NCBI GenBank assembly: GCA_900215285.1
Contig: OCMG01000004.1
Span: 744,001 to 808,000 of the forward strand
Direction of reading: 5' to 3'
DNA from: Ensifer adhaerens
Lineage (GTDB): Bacteria > Pseudomonadota > Alphaproteobacteria > Rhizobiales > Rhizobiaceae
DNA: 64,000 bases
The position numbers were made by a program, and so were the translations under genes. Shown piece by piece: positions 43,539 through 51,836 of the stretch (the stretch's first letter is position 1; each line of letters starts with the position of its first letter). The notes beneath the pieces are model-generated. The model worked only from the letters and a program-made list of their open reading frames with translations. It made no database searches and was not told where the DNA came from.

Positions 43539-45278
43539 CTACATGCCGAGGCCGCGATTGCGGCCGAAGCTCCAGTCGACGCCGCCGGGGCCGCGCGATA
43601 CGCCTGAGACGTGCTGACCGAGCTGGCGTTCGAGGGACGGAGACCAGGGCACGAGCTGGAAGCCTAGGCCGTCGTCGATCATGGCGAAGCGGCCCGAGGC
43701 CAGCGTGAAGCGCTGCCGGTAAGTGCCCGCCACATACTCGCCCGTTCCGGCCTTCGTGAACGGGCGCCCGGTTTCGGCGGCAAGCTTCGCGCCCAGAGCT
43801 TCCACCTCACGCTGGCGCAACTGGTCGATCAGCCCCGGCGCAAAACTGACACCGCGCGACTGCCGCTCGGCGAGGCCCCGGCTGACGAGATGGTCGGCAC
43901 GCCGGTCCATCGCCTGACGCACCTCCGCGCCGAAGCCGCCACGTCCAAGCGCGACGGGGTCGCGGGCGATCGCCTGCCGGTCGAGCCACGTAGCGCCGGC
44001 CGCACTGACCTGCCGTTCGATGTCGAGATCGGAGCGAACGGCGAGCGCCACGCGGCGCCGACCCTGCGCGTCATCGAACTTGCGCAGCTCGACGATCGAG
44101 CCTGGCGCGCTGTCGCCAGCGGCATCGAGGTCGGGAAGTTTGATGTGGTGGGTGCGCCCGTCCGTGCCGTCGACCACGGCATAGGCCGTGCCCTTCAGCT
44201 CATCATCGAGACCACGATCAACGAGCCGACCAACGATAGGATCGTTGAGGTTCTCGCCGGCGAGCACATAGCTCGCGGCGCCACGCTCGATGCCGCGTTC
44301 GGTCAGGCCGCGGTGAATGCGCTTGATGATGTCGCCGCGCTCGCCCAGCGCGCGCAGCGTTGCCTCCGCATTGTCCGAGACAACCCACTGACCGGGACCG
44401 ATCTGATCCGCGAGGCCGAGCGTCTCCAGCTTGCGCAGCCGGCCGATTTTCATCGCGTGGAATTCGTCGGGCTGGCGGTCCGGATGCGGGGCGAGGTCGA
44501 CGACGCCGGTACGATAGCTGTCGCGGGCGAGCTGGCGATCGAGATTGGTCCAGCGCTCCGCTTCGATCTGCCGTTCGAGATTGCGGCGGATCTCGTGATC
44601 GGTGCGCGGTCCCAGCTCCTGGGTGACGAGATCCTGCGCGCGGGCGCGCATGCCTTCCTTGATGTAGTCGCGAGAGATGACGAGGTCCTGGCCATCGTCG
44701 GTGCGACCGCGCAGGATGATATGGACGTGGGGATTGTCGGTGTTCCAGTGATCGACGCCGACCCAGTTGAGCTTGGTCCCCAGGTCCTTCTCCATCTGCC
44801 CCATCAGGTCGCGGGCATAGGTCTTGAGGTCGGACATCTCGGTCGCGTCCTCGGGCGACACGATGAAGCGGAAGTGATGCCGGTCGTCCTGGGTGCGCTC
44901 GGCAAAGGCCTTGGGATGGACGTCCTCGGTCTCCGGCCCGAAGAGCTTGGCCTTCTCGCCATCCCGGGTGACGCCCTCGCGACGGAGATAGCTGAGGTGG
45001 GCGGAAAGCGGCGCGGCCCGCGCCGTGTGGCGGACGACGCGCGTCTTGATCACTGTGTTGCGTGATCGGCTGGTCAGAAGCCGGTTGGCCTGCACCGTCG
45101 CGCGCTGGCCGCGCCCGAACCGCGAGCGGTTGCCCGAGCCAATCTGGCCGGAGCGCGAGACGCGTCCGCCGGCGCGCTGGGCGGCCGCCAGCGCTTGAGC
45201 GATAAAGGGCCGCGCAGCTTGAGCCCGGGTCGAGCGGATGCGGCCCGGCCGGATGCGGAAATCGTCCTCTCCGCTCAT
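43539..45278 (-). CDS. Conjugative relaxase, VirD2/MobP type with DUF3363
   Basis: A 579-residue relaxase that nicks oriT and pilots the strand. Its N-terminal relaxase domain has the three-His-type metal site in NPHVHIILRGR near residue 185. The catalytic Tyr is probably in HLSYLRREGV near residue 95. The C-terminal half is DUF3363. The N-terminus is strongly basic (RIRPGRIRSTRAQAAR). The probable oriT lies immediately upstream of its start. Confidence 0.9.
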   Translation of the reverse strand: MSGEDDFRIRPGRIRSTRAQAARPFIAQALAAAQRAGGRVSRSGQIGSGNRSRFGRGQRATVQANRLLTSRSRNTVIKTRVVRHTARAAPLSAHLSYLRREGVTRDGEKAKLFGPETEDVHPKAFAERTQDDRHHFRFIVSPEDATEMSDLKTYARDLMGQMEKDLGTKLNWVGVDHWNTDNPHVHIILRGRTDDGQDLVISRDYIKEGMRARAQDLVTQELGPRTDHEIRRNLERQIEAERWTNLDRQLARDSYRTGVVDLAPHPDRQPDEFHAMKIGRLRKLETLGLADQIGPGQWVVSDNAEATLRALGERGDIIKRIHRGLTERGIERGAASYVLAGENLNDPIVGRLVDRGLDDELKGTAYAVVDGTDGRTHHIKLPDLDAAGDSAPGSIVELRKFDDAQGRRRVALAVRSDLDIERQVSAAGATWLDRQAIARDPVALGRGGFGAEVRQAMDRRADHLVSRGLAERQSRGVSFAPGLIDQLRQREVEALGAKLAAETGRPFTKAGTGEYVAGTYRQRFTLASGRFAMIDDGLGFQLVPWSPSLERQLGQHVSGVSRGPGGVDWSFGRNRGLGM

Positions 45279-45522
45279 GGCCGAGGCCCCGCACATCGCG
45301 CGAAGCCGAGGAAATTCACCAATAAATCGCGAGAGCGCAGGCTGCGCCGATCAGGCGCACCTCGCGCAAATTCTCTGTAAGTCCCTGAAAACACACAACC
45401 GCACCCAGCCGCACCTCGCGCGCTTTTATCTCGCCATCGTGCGGTTGTGCTGACTGCTCCTCCTCTGCGGACCGCCATTTGCCCGCCAGACCACGCCACA
45501 CTGCGAACGGGTGCGAACGCGG
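45279..45522. other. Candidate origin of transfer (oriT)
   Basis: Non-coding, immediately upstream of the relaxase. It contains an exact 11-bp inverted repeat, CACAACCGCAC (45394-45404) and GTGCGGTTGTG (45439-45449), and two direct copies of GCACCTCGCGC (45357-45367 and 45411-45421). Between the arms is an AT-rich CTTTTATCTCGCC stretch. Inverted repeats beside a nick region and next to the relaxase gene are the usual oriT layout. The nic site is not identified. Confidence 0.55.
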
Positions 45523-46284
45523 TCATCGCGGACCACCAGGCACATTGCGGGCGACGAAAAGGCCATCGGTGTGCGAAGCCGCCGGGCCTTGATCGCGCGG
45601 CGGGGCGGTCGCCGTGACGTCACTGGGCGCGCCTTCGGACTGCACCGGCGCGGCAGGCCCGCTGCCAGCCGGCTGAACGACGAAGAGCGGCGCCCGCGTC
45701 CAGGCGAGCGGATCGGCGACCGCGACCACGACGGGGCCGGCGAGTTCTCCGCCGCCGACAGTGGGGGCGAGCGTCGCGACATAGGCGCGCGTTTCAGACG
45801 GCAAAGGCCGACCGGCGAGATATTCTTCGTAACGGCCGGGACCGGCGTTGTAGGCGGCCAGGAAGCCGGGCGATCCGTAGCGATTGTGCATGTCGCGCAG
45901 ATACGCAGCGCCCGCCAGAATGTTGTCGCGAGGGTCGTAGGGATTGCCGCCGAGCCGATGGCGGACGCGCAGTTCGGCCCATGTGGCGGGCATGATCTGC
46001 ATGAGGCCCATCGCCCCGGCCGATGAGATGGCGCGCACGTCGCCAGCGCTTTCGACGCGCATGACGGCGCGAATCCACGCTTCGGGGACGCCGAACCTCT
46101 GCGCCGCCTCGGCGATGAAAGCGCCATAAGGATCACTGCGCGACGGCCGCTCGGCGGGCGCCTGCTGTGCGGCGGCTGGGCTTGCCCCGGGCGCGGCGAG
46201 GATCAGGCCGGAAAGGAGAAGGAGGGCTGCGCGTCGGAGGGTGATCCTCCCTCCGACGGCAGGCTGATGGGGCGCGGCGGGCAT
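45523..46284 (-). CDS. Lytic transglycosylase (VirB1/TrbN-like)
   Basis: A 253-residue secreted muramidase with a signal peptide (LLLSGLILAAPGASPAAAQ) and an SLT domain: catalytic Glu in VMRVESAGD near residue 78, then SSAGAMGLMQIMPATW and YLRDMHNRYGSPGFLAAYNAGP. It opens peptidoglycan for the conjugation channel. The Pro/Ala-rich C-terminal tail is low-complexity. Confidence 0.93.
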   Translation of the reverse strand: MPAAPHQPAVGGRITLRRAALLLLSGLILAAPGASPAAAQQAPAERPSRSDPYGAFIAEAAQRFGVPEAWIRAVMRVESAGDVRAISSAGAMGLMQIMPATWAELRVRHRLGGNPYDPRDNILAGAAYLRDMHNRYGSPGFLAAYNAGPGRYEEYLAGRPLPSETRAYVATLAPTVGGGELAGPVVVAVADPLAWTRAPLFVVQPAGSGPAAPVQSEGAPSDVTATAPPRDQGPAASHTDGLFVARNVPGGPR

Positions 46285-46287
46285 CGT

Positions 46288-46635
46288 TCAGTCCCGCTCG
46301 CCGCGCTTCGGCGGGCGATTCCAGTGCAGGCCCCAGGCGGATTTGTCGTCGGCGGATTGGAACAGGTTAGCGCGGATCGGATGTTCGAAGGTCGGATCGT
46401 CGAGCTGCAGCGAGACATATTCGCCGGCCTTTTCGCCGGTGCGCTTCCAGCCCGCGCCGATCTCCGCGCCGGTCTCGTTGCTCATGGTGTCGAGCACATG
46501 GACGCGGTAGTCCGGCGCGTTCTCGGCTTCGGACGGCTCGGCCGCGACGATGATGATGTCCTGATGCAAGGACAGCGTCGTCAGGTGGCCAATGAAGCCA
46601 TCATTTTCGCGCATGAATTGACCGATCACGGGCAT
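46288..46635 (-). CDS. DUF736 protein (first copy)
   Basis: A 115-residue DUF736-family protein (MPVIGQFMRENDGFIGHLTTL, later GAEIGAGWKRTGEKAGEYVSLQLDDPTF and a terminal WNRPPKRGE). DUF736 genes are near-universal in these ICEs and some plasmids; function is unknown, with single-stranded-DNA or relaxosome accessory roles suspected. It ends three bases before the transglycosylase start. A second copy is at 51837. Confidence 0.85.
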   Translation of the reverse strand: MPVIGQFMRENDGFIGHLTTLSLHQDIIIVAAEPSEAENAPDYRVHVLDTMSNETGAEIGAGWKRTGEKAGEYVSLQLDDPTFEHPIRANLFQSADDKSAWGLHWNRPPKRGERD

Positions 46636-46681
46636 GGGTCGTCTCCTTCAGATTGCGGTGGACAGGGTCATGGGCGCGCCG

Positions 46682-47227
46682 TCACCGCGTCGGCGCGCGC
46701 CAGACGAAGCGGCCATCGCCGTCCTCGTCGGTGTAGAGAGGGGTGGCCCGGCCGATCACGGCGGTGGCTGGAAGCGGCCCGAAGTAGCGACCGTCGAGGC
46801 TGTCGCGGACTTGCCAGTTCATCAGGAACAGCTCGCCATCCGCGACCAATCGGCAGCCCTGCCAGATCGGGAGAGGACGGCCGCGACGATCGCGGTCGAG
46901 GGCATCGCCCATCGGCAATCCGTCGACGGTGATGGCGAGCCCGGTCCGGCAGACCCGCTGTCCCGGGAGCGCGGCGACGCGCTTCAGAAGCGGCACGCCA
47001 TGCGGCAGGTAGCCGCCATCGGACAGGAAGGTGGCGAGTGGTTCAGGAGCATCCACCGCGACCAGGTCGGTCACGGCGACCGGGCCGGGTTCGTCGATCG
47101 TATAGAAGCCGACCGGCGTGCTGGCGGAGGCGTTCCAGATCAGGCGCGGCGCGAAGGAAGCGATTGAGGCGACTCCGAGAAGCGACACGGCCACGGTCGT
47201 GACGATGGCGTAGGAGAGCCGGGTCAT
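46682..47227 (-). CDS. traF: TraF-type S26 signal peptidase
   Basis: A 181-residue serine/lysine peptidase of the TraF family, which matures and cyclises conjugative pilins. Its N-terminal membrane anchor is TVAVSLLGVASIASF, the catalytic Ser is in NASASTPVGFY near residue 36, and the catalytic Lys is in LLKRVAALPGQ near residue 83. Its start overlaps the DUF2840 stop by 4 bases. Confidence 0.9.
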   Translation of the reverse strand: MTRLSYAIVTTVAVSLLGVASIASFAPRLIWNASASTPVGFYTIDEPGPVAVTDLVAVDAPEPLATFLSDGGYLPHGVPLLKRVAALPGQRVCRTGLAITVDGLPMGDALDRDRRGRPLPIWQGCRLVADGELFLMNWQVRDSLDGRYFGPLPATAVIGRATPLYTDEDGDGRFVWRAPTR

Positions 47228-47745
47228 GCGCCGATCTCCCGGCGCAGGAGAAAGGCGCGGTGCTGGCGCGCATCATAGGCGCGCGGCGTTTCGCCGACGA
47301 TCATCCGGTTGTGGACGTGGCGCCAATGGTCGGGCGAAACTTCGATCGGGTCGATGCCGCGCGCCTCGATGGCGTTGAGGAGCTGGAGTACGCGCTCCAC
47401 CTTCGGCCAGCCATCGACATGCAGCAGAATCTCTGCGCCTGGCGTGACCGTCGGAACGGTCTGGCACGCTGCGTCGCGCTCCACCGTGCGCAGGATGTCG
47501 AGGCGCGAGAGAACGGTTCCGTGCTCGTTCGCCGCCCAGCGCACCAGCGCAAGGACGCTGCCGGGAGGGAAGAAGAGGATGCGACGGCGGCGGTCGAGGA
47601 TCTGCTCGCGCCGCTCGCGGCCGAAGCGGACCCAGTGCTCCGTCTGCTTCTCGATCCAGACGAGTTCGACCTGGGTGAACGCTTCGGGCGGCGGCTCGGC
47701 GGCAGCACGGCCGACGCGTTCTGGCGCGGCGACAAGGCCGGTCAT
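47224..47745 (-). CDS. DUF2840 protein
   Basis: A 173-residue protein of the DUF2840 family, found only between traF and parA-type genes in alphaproteobacterial ICEs (TQVELVWIEKQTEHWVRFGRER, then ILFFPPGSVLALVRWAANEHGT). No catalytic motif is seen. Overlaps both neighbouring genes. Confidence 0.82.
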   Translation of the reverse strand: MTGLVAAPERVGRAAAEPPPEAFTQVELVWIEKQTEHWVRFGRERREQILDRRRRILFFPPGSVLALVRWAANEHGTVLSRLDILRTVERDAACQTVPTVTPGAEILLHVDGWPKVERVLQLLNAIEARGIDPIEVSPDHWRHVHNRMIVGETPRAYDARQHRAFLLRREIGA

Positions 47746-47996
47746 TGTCCTTCTCCTGACGGGGGTGGGAATTCGCGCTCGAACAGCGCGCGCAGCATGT
47801 CGGCGACGGTCTGGCCGCGCTGGAAGGCGGCGATCTTGATCCGTCCGCGCATGTCGGCGGTGACGTCGATCGTCAGCCGGGCCGAGAAGTCCTCGGCGGG
47901 CTGACCGCGAGGTGCGTGGCGTTCGGGTGCCTTGATCCAGCTTTCGGGATCAGCGGGACGCGCCGCAAAGCTGCGCTTTGGGAACCGCTCGCTCAT
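47742..47996 (-). CDS. Small ParA-partner protein, RHH-like
   Basis: An 84-residue basic protein with a C-terminal ribbon-helix-helix-like segment (RLTIDVTADMRGRIKIAAFQRGQTVADMLRALFE) and a disordered N-terminus. It overlaps the parA stop by 4 bases, like the small centromere-binding partners (ParG/Omega type) of ParA ATPases. The centromere could be the repeats at 48693-48837. Confidence 0.72.
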   Translation of the reverse strand: MSERFPKRSFAARPADPESWIKAPERHAPRGQPAEDFSARLTIDVTADMRGRIKIAAFQRGQTVADMLRALFEREFPPPSGEGQ

Positions 47997-48631
47997 GCGC
48001 CGATCCTCGCGACTTCCGCCGCGAGCGCGGCGATCTCGCGCGCGCCGGGGCAATCCTCGTCCTGCTCGGCGGCGAGCCGGCCGGTCTGCACGACATCGGC
48101 GAAGACGATGCGCTGGCCGATGGTGGTCGAGAGCAAGGGCGGGTCGTGATCCGCCAGCGTATCGGCGGTCTCGCGGGCCAGAACCGTGCGGGCCGCACAG
48201 CGGTTCAGCACGAAGCGCGCGGCGAGCTGCGGGCGATAGATGCGCGCCTCGCCGAGCAGCGTGAGCATCTCGGCCGACGCCCAGCCATCGAGCGGCGACG
48301 GCTGCACCGGGATCAGCACAAGATCGGCGGCGAGCAGTGCCGAGCGCATCAAGCCGGCGACACGCGGCGGTCCATCGATGACGACGTGGTCGACGTCGCG
48401 GGCCAGCTCCGGCGCTTCGCGGTGGAGCGTATCGCGCGCCAGGCCGACAACACCGAACAGCCGCTCCAGCCCCTCCCGGCTGCGTTGCTGCGACCAGTCG
48501 AGCGCCGAGCCCTGCGGATCGGCGTCGATCAGCGTGACGCGCTGTCCACGGCGAGTCCATTCACCTGCCAAGTGCAGGGCGAGCGTCGTCTTGCCGACGC
48601 CGCCCTTCTGGTTGAGCAGCGCGACAATCAT
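47993..48631 (-). CDS. parA: ParA-family partition ATPase
   Basis: A 212-residue small ParA/MinD-type ATPase with deviant Walker A QKGGVGKTTL (residues ~8-17), A' motif TLIDADPQGSALDW near 34 and Walker B VVIDGPPRV near 84. No N-terminal DNA-binding domain, so type Ib. It should segregate the excised element together with the adjacent RHH protein. Confidence 0.92.
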   Translation of the reverse strand: MIVALLNQKGGVGKTTLALHLAGEWTRRGQRVTLIDADPQGSALDWSQQRSREGLERLFGVVGLARDTLHREAPELARDVDHVVIDGPPRVAGLMRSALLAADLVLIPVQPSPLDGWASAEMLTLLGEARIYRPQLAARFVLNRCAARTVLARETADTLADHDPPLLSTTIGQRIVFADVVQTGRLAAEQDEDCPGAREIAALAAEVARIGA

Positions 48632-48839
48632 GACGGTCTCCCGAGAAACGGGGACTCGTCCACAGCGGCCGAAAAACGCGGTCGCGTTAGAAAGATTCCG
48701 TAGGAATCTAGGTTAGATAAGTTAGAGGGCTCGCAAGTCGCTGATTCAGCGCGAGGAATCGACGATTCCGGTCCCCGATAGCACGAGAGTCCGGTCCCTG
48801 ATGGCACGATAGTGCCGGTCCCTGATAGCACGAGACTAT
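48632..48839. other. Candidate replication origin / partition site with iteron-like repeats
   Basis: Non-coding gap between repA and parA (both minus strand). It contains two palindromes built on GGAATC/GATTCC (48693-48709 and 48755-48769), an AT-rich segment, and three tandem ~23-base direct repeats at 48768-48790, 48791-48813 and 48815-48837. Each repeat begins CCGGTCCC and contains GCACGA. This is the architecture of an iteron origin or a centromere. Confidence 0.6.
48768..48837 (+). repeat. Three tandem iteron-like repeats
   Basis: Units start at 48768, 48791 and 48815 (period 23-24 bases, about two helical turns). All share CCGGTCCC, then GAT, then GCACGA, differing at about three positions. 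They abut the 3' end of the replication initiator gene, suggesting RepA binding. Confidence 0.75.
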
Positions 48840-49724
48840 TCACAGCTTATCCCCAGGGCGCTTGGTCGAGCGACGGCGCTGGCGCGGGATGCCGAGCGCG
48901 TGCGGATCGATGGGTTTGAAGGAAAGGATTTCCGGTCCGCCGAGGCACTGCTCAATGGTCAGGCGATAGCCCGGCAGCGGCTGGCGGCGCACGATGTCGC
49001 GCAGGTCGTAGGCGAAATGCTTGAGCGGCGAGAGGCTGCCGGACTTGGCGTGGAGATGCGGGAAATCGAATCTCCAGCCGAATTCCTGCTTGCCGCCGTG
49101 CTTGCGCACGAGGCGGTACAGCCAGCGCTCCAGGCCGCCGGTCAGGCCGAAATAATTGCGGTCGATCGTCAGCACGAGCGCATCGTCGAGGACGGCGGCG
49201 TAGAACCAGTCCGGCACGATCAGCTCGAGGCCGAGCGGCCGGCCTTTGCCGTCGGCGCGCTCCTTCCACTCGTTGATCCAAGAGAAGCGATGCAGCCGCC
49301 GCTCTGTCGGCTGACGGATCGATGTCGCCACCGTCGTCGACTGGAGCCGGTCAAGCGCGGCTTTCAACCGGTCGTAATCACGGAGGGAAACGCCGCGGCC
49401 GATGAACTGAAGGATCTCGTAGGGCGTGGTCGCCATCAGACGCGATGGGCGCAATCCGTGGTCACGTGCCTCGACGATTTGGGACGCAGCCCAGATCAGC
49501 ACGTCGGCATCCCAGATGGTGGCCATGCCGTGCTCGGGGACCGCTTCGACACGGATGACGACGGAGCCGGTCTTGAAGTCGATGGGCGCCACCCGCTTGG
49601 ACTTGCCGAGCGCGAAAAACGGGTACGCCATCAGGTCCTGCGCATCGCGCGGCGCGAGATCGCCGGGCAGCGCTCGAAAGAGATCGAGCTGCTCGCGTTC
49701 GCTGCTGTGATGGCGCGCCGACAT
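48840..49724 (-). CDS. Replication initiator protein (RepA-like)
   Basis: A 294-residue protein of the plasmid replication initiator A family: REQLDLFRALPGDLAPRDAQDLMAYPFFALGK, later VEAVPEHGMATIWDADVLIWAASQI, DRLQSTTVATSIR and FGLTGGLERWLYRLVRKHGG, with winged-helix character. In ICEs it supports rolling or theta replication of the excised circle. ATG 49724 is the family start; longer frames are Arg-rich artefacts. The iterons lie just after its stop. Confidence 0.88.
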   Translation of the reverse strand: MSARHHSSEREQLDLFRALPGDLAPRDAQDLMAYPFFALGKSKRVAPIDFKTGSVVIRVEAVPEHGMATIWDADVLIWAASQIVEARDHGLRPSRLMATTPYEILQFIGRGVSLRDYDRLKAALDRLQSTTVATSIRQPTERRLHRFSWINEWKERADGKGRPLGLELIVPDWFYAAVLDDALVLTIDRNYFGLTGGLERWLYRLVRKHGGKQEFGWRFDFPHLHAKSGSLSPLKHFAYDLRDIVRRQPLPGYRLTIEQCLGGPEILSFKPIDPHALGIPRQRRRSTKRPGDKL

Positions 49725-49732
49725 GCCGGGAC

Positions 49733-50017
49733 TCAGCGCGGGAAACGGCCGCCGACGCTGGCGGACGCGGACGGCTGGCGCTTCGCGGGCAGCACGGTGC
49801 CGCCGCGCGGATCGGAGGTCGAGGTGACGAGACCGCGATCGGCCCAGGCCTGGAGGTCGTCGACGGAGTAAACGACGCGGCCGCCGAGCTTGCGGTAGGT
49901 CGGGCCAGTCCCGTAGGTCCGGTGCTTTTCGAGCGTGCGCTCGGACAGGCCGAGGAGGCGGGCCGCCTCCTGCGTTCTCAGGTATCGTGGCGGTAAATTG
50001 GCGGCTCTTTCGGCCAT
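49733..50017 (-). CDS. MerR/AlpA-like helix-turn-helix protein
   Basis: A 94-residue DNA-binding protein (RYLRTQEAARLLGLSERTLEKHRTYGTGPTYRKLGGRVVYSVDDLQAWADRG), the HTH_17 winged-helix type. It starts a unit with repA, eight bases upstream of it, and probably controls repA or transfer genes. Confidence 0.88.
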   Translation of the reverse strand: MAERAANLPPRYLRTQEAARLLGLSERTLEKHRTYGTGPTYRKLGGRVVYSVDDLQAWADRGLVTSTSDPRGGTVLPAKRQPSASASVGGRFPR

Positions 50018-50143
50018 GATCGCACCTCCGTGGTCTCGCGGGCGGCCGCTTCGAGTAAGCGGCGGGTTGCGAGCACGGTGGCGCGAAGACGGCGCCCGGG
50101 ACGATGTCGAAGTAAGATGCTAAAATCGACACGCGAGCGGGTA

Positions 50144-50758
50144 TCAGCGATCCCGGCGTGGGCGACGCAGCAATGTTCGATAGCCGCCGCGAACGAGCTT
50201 CATGCCGTCGCGGGCGAGACGGATGGTGATCTCCCGGATCGGGTCGCCGACCCAGGATGCTGCATCAATCTGGTGCTGGGGGAAGAGATGCTCGGCTACG
50301 GTGCGGTAGATGGCGCCGCTCGCGCGCGCGTCGATGGCGCGCAGCATCTGGCGGGCGCGCTGACGTCTTTGTGGCGTCAGGCGTGGATCGGGCGGCACGC
50401 GCTTGCCGAACATCGCGTGCCAGAGGCGTTCGACCGCGGTCAGTCGGTCGGGCGTCAGTTCATCGAATAAGATGAACGCGCCAAGGGGGCGGGCATCATC
50501 GACGTTGAACAGGGCCACGTCGTGGGGTTCGCCGTGCAGTACGAGCCGGATCAGGCCAGGATCATGCTGGATGATGGCGTGGGCGTGCAGATCCTCAACG
50601 CGGAGGTGGAGATGTCCCGCCGGGTTCGGTCCGATGCTGAACGGAAGTGTCGCGGGATCGGTTTGCGGGATCCAGAAGATTGGCTGGATGAGCGCGGAGT
50701 TGCGAGGGTCGGCGACGAAATCGCAAGCCCCATTGCTCGGCGAACTCGCCCGCGACAT
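50144..50758 (-). CDS. DUF2285 regulator, C-terminal part of a split gene
   Basis: A 204-residue frame with the DUF2285 DNA-binding domain at its C-terminus (QRARQMLRAIDARASGAIYRTVAEHLFP, then RDGMKLVRGGYRTLL). Its natural N-terminus appears to be the DUF6499-type frame at 50595-50909. The sequence DFVADPRNSALIQPIFW here continues the other frame's EQWGLRF after a +1 shift at about 50717. It may be expressed from ATG 50758 or by frameshifting. Confidence 0.75.
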   Translation of the reverse strand: MSRASSPSNGACDFVADPRNSALIQPIFWIPQTDPATLPFSIGPNPAGHLHLRVEDLHAHAIIQHDPGLIRLVLHGEPHDVALFNVDDARPLGAFILFDELTPDRLTAVERLWHAMFGKRVPPDPRLTPQRRQRARQMLRAIDARASGAIYRTVAEHLFPQHQIDAASWVGDPIREITIRLARDGMKLVRGGYRTLLRRPRRDR

Positions 50759-50909
50759 CCTCGGTCAACCGCCCGACGGCTACCAGTTCCTGATAGGATT
50801 TTCTGTATTCAGGGTTGCGACGCAGGAACTCCCAGGCGAGATCGCCGGGGGTCAACTTGTCGATATAGTCATAGGCGGCTTCAGACCGCCAACTTTCATC
50901 CTCGGACAT
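50595..50909 (-). CDS. DUF6499-type regulator N-terminal part, frameshifted from DUF2285
   Basis: A 104-residue frame with the conserved ICE motif WRSEAAYDYIDKLTPGDLAW, then EFLRRNPEYRKSYQEL. After EQWGLRF (near base 50718) it continues in a non-conserved Arg-rich frame while the true family continuation (VADPRN...) is in the next frame. In related elements these form one protein with DUF2285, so this copy carries a one-base indel. ATG 50909 chosen by homologous start. Confidence 0.72.
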   Translation of the reverse strand: MSEDESWRSEAAYDYIDKLTPGDLAWEFLRRNPEYRKSYQELVAVGRLTEDVAGEFAEQWGLRFRRRPSQLRAHPANLLDPANRSRDTSVQHRTEPGGTSPPPR

Positions 50910-51027
50910 TCTCCACTGCCTCCGCGTAAGGTTGTGTAACGCGAGTTTTGCAGTGGATACGATTCCGGGCTGAACGGAGCGCGGGAAGAACGAAGTGGCC
51001 GCAACGTGATGCGGTTTACGCATCACC

Positions 51028-51291
51028 TCAGTGCAGGCGGCCCTGAAGCAACTCGCAAAAACCGCTCTTCGTCATCCATTTCGCGCGGTCGAGATGAGTG
51101 GTGTAGATACGCTGAGCGCGTTCCGGTTCGGCCTTGGCATCGAGGCCGAAGAGGACTTCGACGACTTCGCGCCAGTCGGCTTTTTCAGCGTCGGCATCCA
51201 GCAACCGGACGTACAGCTTCAGATGCGCCTCGTCATAGGCGGTCAATGCCGCCCCAGCCGGCGGCTGATCGAGAAAAACGTCTTTGGTCAC
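51028..51291 (-). CDS. Small conserved ICE regulator, DUF2285-associated DNA-binding-domain type
   Basis: An 87-residue protein from GTG 51291 with GGGGGA upstream (an ATG at 51366 would add 25 non-conserved residues). The conserved body is VFLDQPPAGAALTAYDEAHLKLYVRLLD, then ADWREVVEVLFGLDAKAEPERAQRIY and RAKWMTKSGF. Such genes sit beside DUF2285/DUF6499 genes in ICEs and are probably regulators. Confidence 0.75.
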   Translation of the reverse strand: MTKDVFLDQPPAGAALTAYDEAHLKLYVRLLDADAEKADWREVVEVLFGLDAKAEPERAQRIYTTHLDRAKWMTKSGFCELLQGRLH

Positions 51292-51411
51292 AATATCCCC
51301 CGATCGCGAGATGCATCCAAACTGGAGGATATTGTTAACCGTGATTTGATCGGATTGATGACGCATGACCTTGACGCGAGACGAATTGGCAACGCCGCGA
51401 TCTGTCGAACG

Positions 51412-51654
51412 TCAGGTTTCCTTCTTCGCATCAACGAGCAGCACTCCCTTGCCCTGATCGGAGTTCAGGAAGACGATGCCGGCGCGTTCGAAAGCCCGTC
51501 TCACCTCATCGCGCGTGCTCTCAAAAACCTCGAGGCCACTGGTGGATTCGAGGCGTTTGAGCGCGGTCAATGAGACCCGGGCCTTGTCAGCGAGCGTCTC
51601 CTGTGTCCAACCCAGCAACGCGCGTGCGGCCCGAAACTGTCGGGCGGTGATCAT
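51412..51654 (-). CDS. XRE-family helix-turn-helix regulator
   Basis: An 80-residue Cro/XRE-like protein (FRAARALLGWTQETLADKARVSLTALKRLE, then AFERAGIVFLNSDQGKGVLL). Strong GGAGGTGATC ribosome-binding site before ATG 51654. A likely repressor of ICE transfer or replication genes, akin to the frameshifted copy at 28026. Confidence 0.9.
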   Translation of the reverse strand: MITARQFRAARALLGWTQETLADKARVSLTALKRLESTSGLEVFESTRDEVRRAFERAGIVFLNSDQGKGVLLVDAKKET

Positions 51655-51790
51655 GCATGATCACCTCCCACACGGACCTACGCGTACGCCAAGACTACGA
51701 CTATAATAGTCGTTCTCGTCGCCGTGTTCTAGCCGGAAGTGCTTATTTGCCCTCTGTCAGGCCGCCGACAGCGCAACTGATTCGGTCGCA

Positions 51791-51826
51791 GCAAAGCCGA
51801 GGCCCCGGCTTTCCGGCCGGGGCCTC
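51791..51826 (-). terminator. Candidate terminator after DUF736 copy 2
   Basis: GAGGCCCCGGC (51799-51809) and GCCGGGGCCTC (51816-51826) form an exact 11-bp stem with a 6-base loop. On the minus strand the stem is followed by GGCTTTGCTGC, only a weak T-run, so termination may be partial. Confidence 0.5.
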
Positions 51827-51836
51827 GCGCGGGGCC

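Noticed and set aside
48768..48837. CRISPR-like interpretation of the three repeats
   Set aside because: Units are contiguous without unique spacers and adjoin repA, which fits iterons.
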